In this document: one piece after another, positions 5,885 to 7,265 of the stretch
How the letters are laid out: every line of letters begins with the position of its first letter
How positions within the stretch are numbered: the first letter of the stretch is position 1
Source: an uncultured Georgenia sp.
GTDB lineage: Bacteria > Actinomycetota > Actinomycetes > Actinomycetales > Actinomycetaceae
NCBI RefSeq assembly: GCF_937958535.1
Contig: NZ_CALGNQ010000281.1
Span: 1 to 7,265, forward strand
Length of the DNA: 7,265 bases
Direction of reading: 5' to 3'
Program-made: the position numbers and the translations under genes
The notes under the pieces: generated by a model
Told to the model about the DNA's origin: nothing
What the model saw: the letters and a program-made list of their open reading frames with translations, nothing else
Database searches by the model: none

Positions 5885-7018
5885 ATGAGAATTTCTGTGC
5901 CGCGGGAGGTCATCGACTCCGAGGGTCGGGTGGCGATCACGCCGTCCGGTGTGCACGAGCTCGTCCGGCACGGTCACGAGGTGGCCGTGCAGAGCGGGGC
6001 GGGTGCCTCCGCCTCCATCCGCGACGAGGACTTCGCGGCCGCAGGTGCCACCGTCGTCCCGGACGCCGCGGGCACGTGGGAGTTCGGTGACCTCGTGCTC
6101 AAGGTCAAGGAGCCGGTGCCGGCCGAGTACCCCCTGCTGCGCGAGGGCCAGACCCTGTTCACCTACCTCCACCTCGCCGCGGACAAGCGGTTGACCGAGG
6201 AGCTGCTCCGGCGCAAGGTCACCGCGGTGGCCTACGAGACGGTCGAGCTGCCCGACCGCACGCTGCCCCTGCTCGCGCCGATGAGCGAGATCGCCGGCCG
6301 CCTCGCGCCCCAGGTGGGCGCGCACACGCTGATGAGCGCCCAGGGCGGGCGCGGTGTGCTGCTCGGTGGGGTGTCGGGGGTGTACTCGGCCCGCGTCGTC
6401 GTCATCGGGGCCGGGGTCGCCGGGATGAACGCGGCCGCCATGGCCATCGGGATGCACGCCGACGTCGTCCTCATGGACAGGGACATCTCGCGGCTGCGCC
6501 AGGCCGACCTGCTCTACCGCGGCCGGTGCAAGACGGTGATGTCCAACGGCTATGAGATCGAGCGGGCGGTGACCGAGGCGGACCTCGTCATCGGCTCGGT
6601 CCTGCTGCCCGGTGCGCGCACGCCGCGGCTGGTGAGCAACGAGCAGGTCTCGCGGATGAAGCCGGGCTCCGTCGTCGTCGACATCTCCGTCGACCAGGGC
6701 GGCTGCTTCGAGGACTCGCGGCCCACCACCCACTCCGACCCGACCTACCGGGTGCACGACACGCTGTTCTACTGCGTCACCAACATGCCCGGCGCGGTCT
6801 CCCACACCTCGACGTACGCGCTGACGAACGTCACCGTGCCCTACGCGCTCGCGCTCGCCGACCTCGGCTGGCACGCGGCCATGCGAGCCGACCGGGCGCT
6901 TGCCCTGGGCCTGGCGACACACGACGGCGCGCTGGTCTCCGCCCCGGTCGCCGAGGCGCACGGGCTGGCGCACACCCCGCTGGAGGACGTGCTCGGCGCG
7001 ACGCCGCAGTGGGGGTGA
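5885..7018 (+). CDS. ald: Alanine dehydrogenase
   Basis: A complete 377-residue NAD-dependent L-alanine dehydrogenase: L-alanine + H2O + NAD+ to pyruvate + NH4+ + NADH, in the cytosol. Expected residues fall at the numbers known from the M. tuberculosis enzyme (371 residues): Arg15, Lys75 in KVKEP, catalytic His96 in YLHLAAD, the dinucleotide motif GAGVAG (175-180), Asp198 at the end of the second Rossmann strand, and catalytic Asp270 in VDISVDQGG. The mycobacterial homologue can also aminate glyoxylate to glycine, which may matter given the glycine riboswitch nearby. The start is ATG 5885, with GAGGA (5872-5876) eight bases upstream. ATG 5876 would leave almost no spacing, and starts near 5783 lie in the DnaA-box-like region. 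The gene appears monocistronic: 147 bases separate it from UPF0126, and a repeat array follows. No aldR-like regulator gene lies in the window. Confidence 0.96.
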   Translation: MRISVPREVIDSEGRVAITPSGVHELVRHGHEVAVQSGAGASASIRDEDFAAAGATVVPDAAGTWEFGDLVLKVKEPVPAEYPLLREGQTLFTYLHLAADKRLTEELLRRKVTAVAYETVELPDRTLPLLAPMSEIAGRLAPQVGAHTLMSAQGGRGVLLGGVSGVYSARVVVIGAGVAGMNAAAMAIGMHADVVLMDRDISRLRQADLLYRGRCKTVMSNGYEIERAVTEADLVIGSVLLPGARTPRLVSNEQVSRMKPGSVVVDISVDQGGCFEDSRPTTHSDPTYRVHDTLFYCVTNMPGAVSHTSTYALTNVTVPYALALADLGWHAAMRADRALALGLATHDGALVSAPVAEAHGLAHTPLEDVLGATPQWG

Positions 7019-7052
7019 CCCGCCGGCACCCGCGGTTGCGGCGAGAGCGCAC

Positions 7053-7265
7053 CTCTCACTGACAACCCGCCTCTCGGGGAGACCTCACCTCGCGGTGGAC
7101 AGTGCGCTCCCGGTGGGAACTGGGCTCTCGGTGAGAAGCGGGCTCTCGGTGGAAACTGAGCTCTCGGTGAGAACTCACCCCTCGGTGGGAACTGAGGTCT
7201 CGGTGAGAACTGAGCTCTCGGCAAGAAGTGAGCTCTCGGTGGGACGTGGGCTCTCGGTGGTGGCG
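7053..7265. repeat. Degenerate 18-bp tandem repeat array, continues past the window
   Basis: Eleven full units and one partial unit, each exactly 18 bases with no indels, begin at 7053, 7071, 7089, 7107, 7125, 7143, 7161, 7179, 7197, 7215, 7233 and 7251. The consensus is CTCTCGGTGAGAACTGAG. The first half (CTCTCGGTG) is best kept; the second half varies (GAACTGAG, GAAGCGGG, GACGTGGG). Units nearest ald (7053-7106) are the most diverged. TCTC-GGT-GAGA within a unit can form a tiny hairpin. The period equals six codons. One minus-strand frame reads as a (P/S)PRAQF-like hexapeptide series open to the right edge, but it continues antisense through the end of ald without a stop, so a non-coding minisatellite is favoured. 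The array starts 34 bases after the ald stop. Confidence 0.85.

Noticed and set aside
4691..6973. Very long minus-strand open frame (760 codons)
   Set aside because: It runs antisense to the riboswitch aptamers' neighbour gene UPF0126 and to ald, is rich in Arg/Gly/His/Asp low-complexity residues, and shows no domain pattern. It is a GC-bias shadow.
7030..7057. Intrinsic terminator after ald (CCGC-GGTT-GCGG at 7030-7041; GAGAG-CGCAC-CTCTC at 7043-7057)
   Set aside because: The stems are only four to five base pairs and no T-run follows; the second merges into the repeat array.
6841..7224. Minus-strand gene encoding a (P/S)PRAQF hexapeptide-repeat protein
   Set aside because: The frame continues without a stop through the antisense of the ald 3' end, and the repeats are simply the 18-bp array translated. 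It cannot be fully excluded without sequence to the right.
7053..7265. CRISPR array
   Set aside because: The 18-bp units are contiguous without unique spacers, and no cas gene is present.

Overview
The window is a very GC-rich piece of an actinobacterial chromosome. The best guess is the order Micrococcales or a relative, inferred from three things: strong G/C bias at third codon positions, a fadA2-fabG4-htdX gene set known from mycobacteria, and a perfect actinobacterial DnaA box (TTGTCCACA). There is no mobile element, phage gene, CRISPR array, tRNA or rRNA.

Layout. (1) Positions 1-3061, plus strand: a tightly overlapping operon of a thiolase (5' end cut off by the window), a high-molecular-weight FabG4-type ketoacyl reductase and a two-hotdog MaoC/HtdX-type dehydratase. 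Together these cover the thiolysis/condensation, keto-reduction and (de)hydration steps of fatty acyl-CoA metabolism. (2) Positions 3077-4854, minus strand: a tandem glycine riboswitch, then an EamA/DMT-family membrane transporter with a TTG start, then a small SRPBCC protein 33 bases further on. This transcript converges on the fatty-acid operon with only 15 bases between the stop codons. (3) Positions 4982-5737, plus strand: a UPF0126/TRIC-family membrane protein, transcribed divergently from the riboswitch. Members of this family have been described both as cation channels and as glycine transporters. (4) Positions 5757-5823: a cluster of DnaA-box-like 9-mers in front of a complete alanine dehydrogenase gene (ald, 5885-7018). 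(5) Positions 7053-7265: a degenerate 18-bp tandem repeat array that runs off the right edge.

The most interesting part is the middle. A two-aptamer glycine riboswitch controls a DMT-type exporter candidate rather than the glycine cleavage genes. The Shine-Dalgarno region of that gene is complementary, over ten base pairs with one bulge, to the conserved core of the second aptamer. This suggests a translational ON switch. The divergent UPF0126 gene and the nearby ald (mycobacterial Ald can also aminate glyoxylate to glycine) make a small glycine/alanine homeostasis locus a reasonable hypothesis. That link is inference and is not shown by the sequence.
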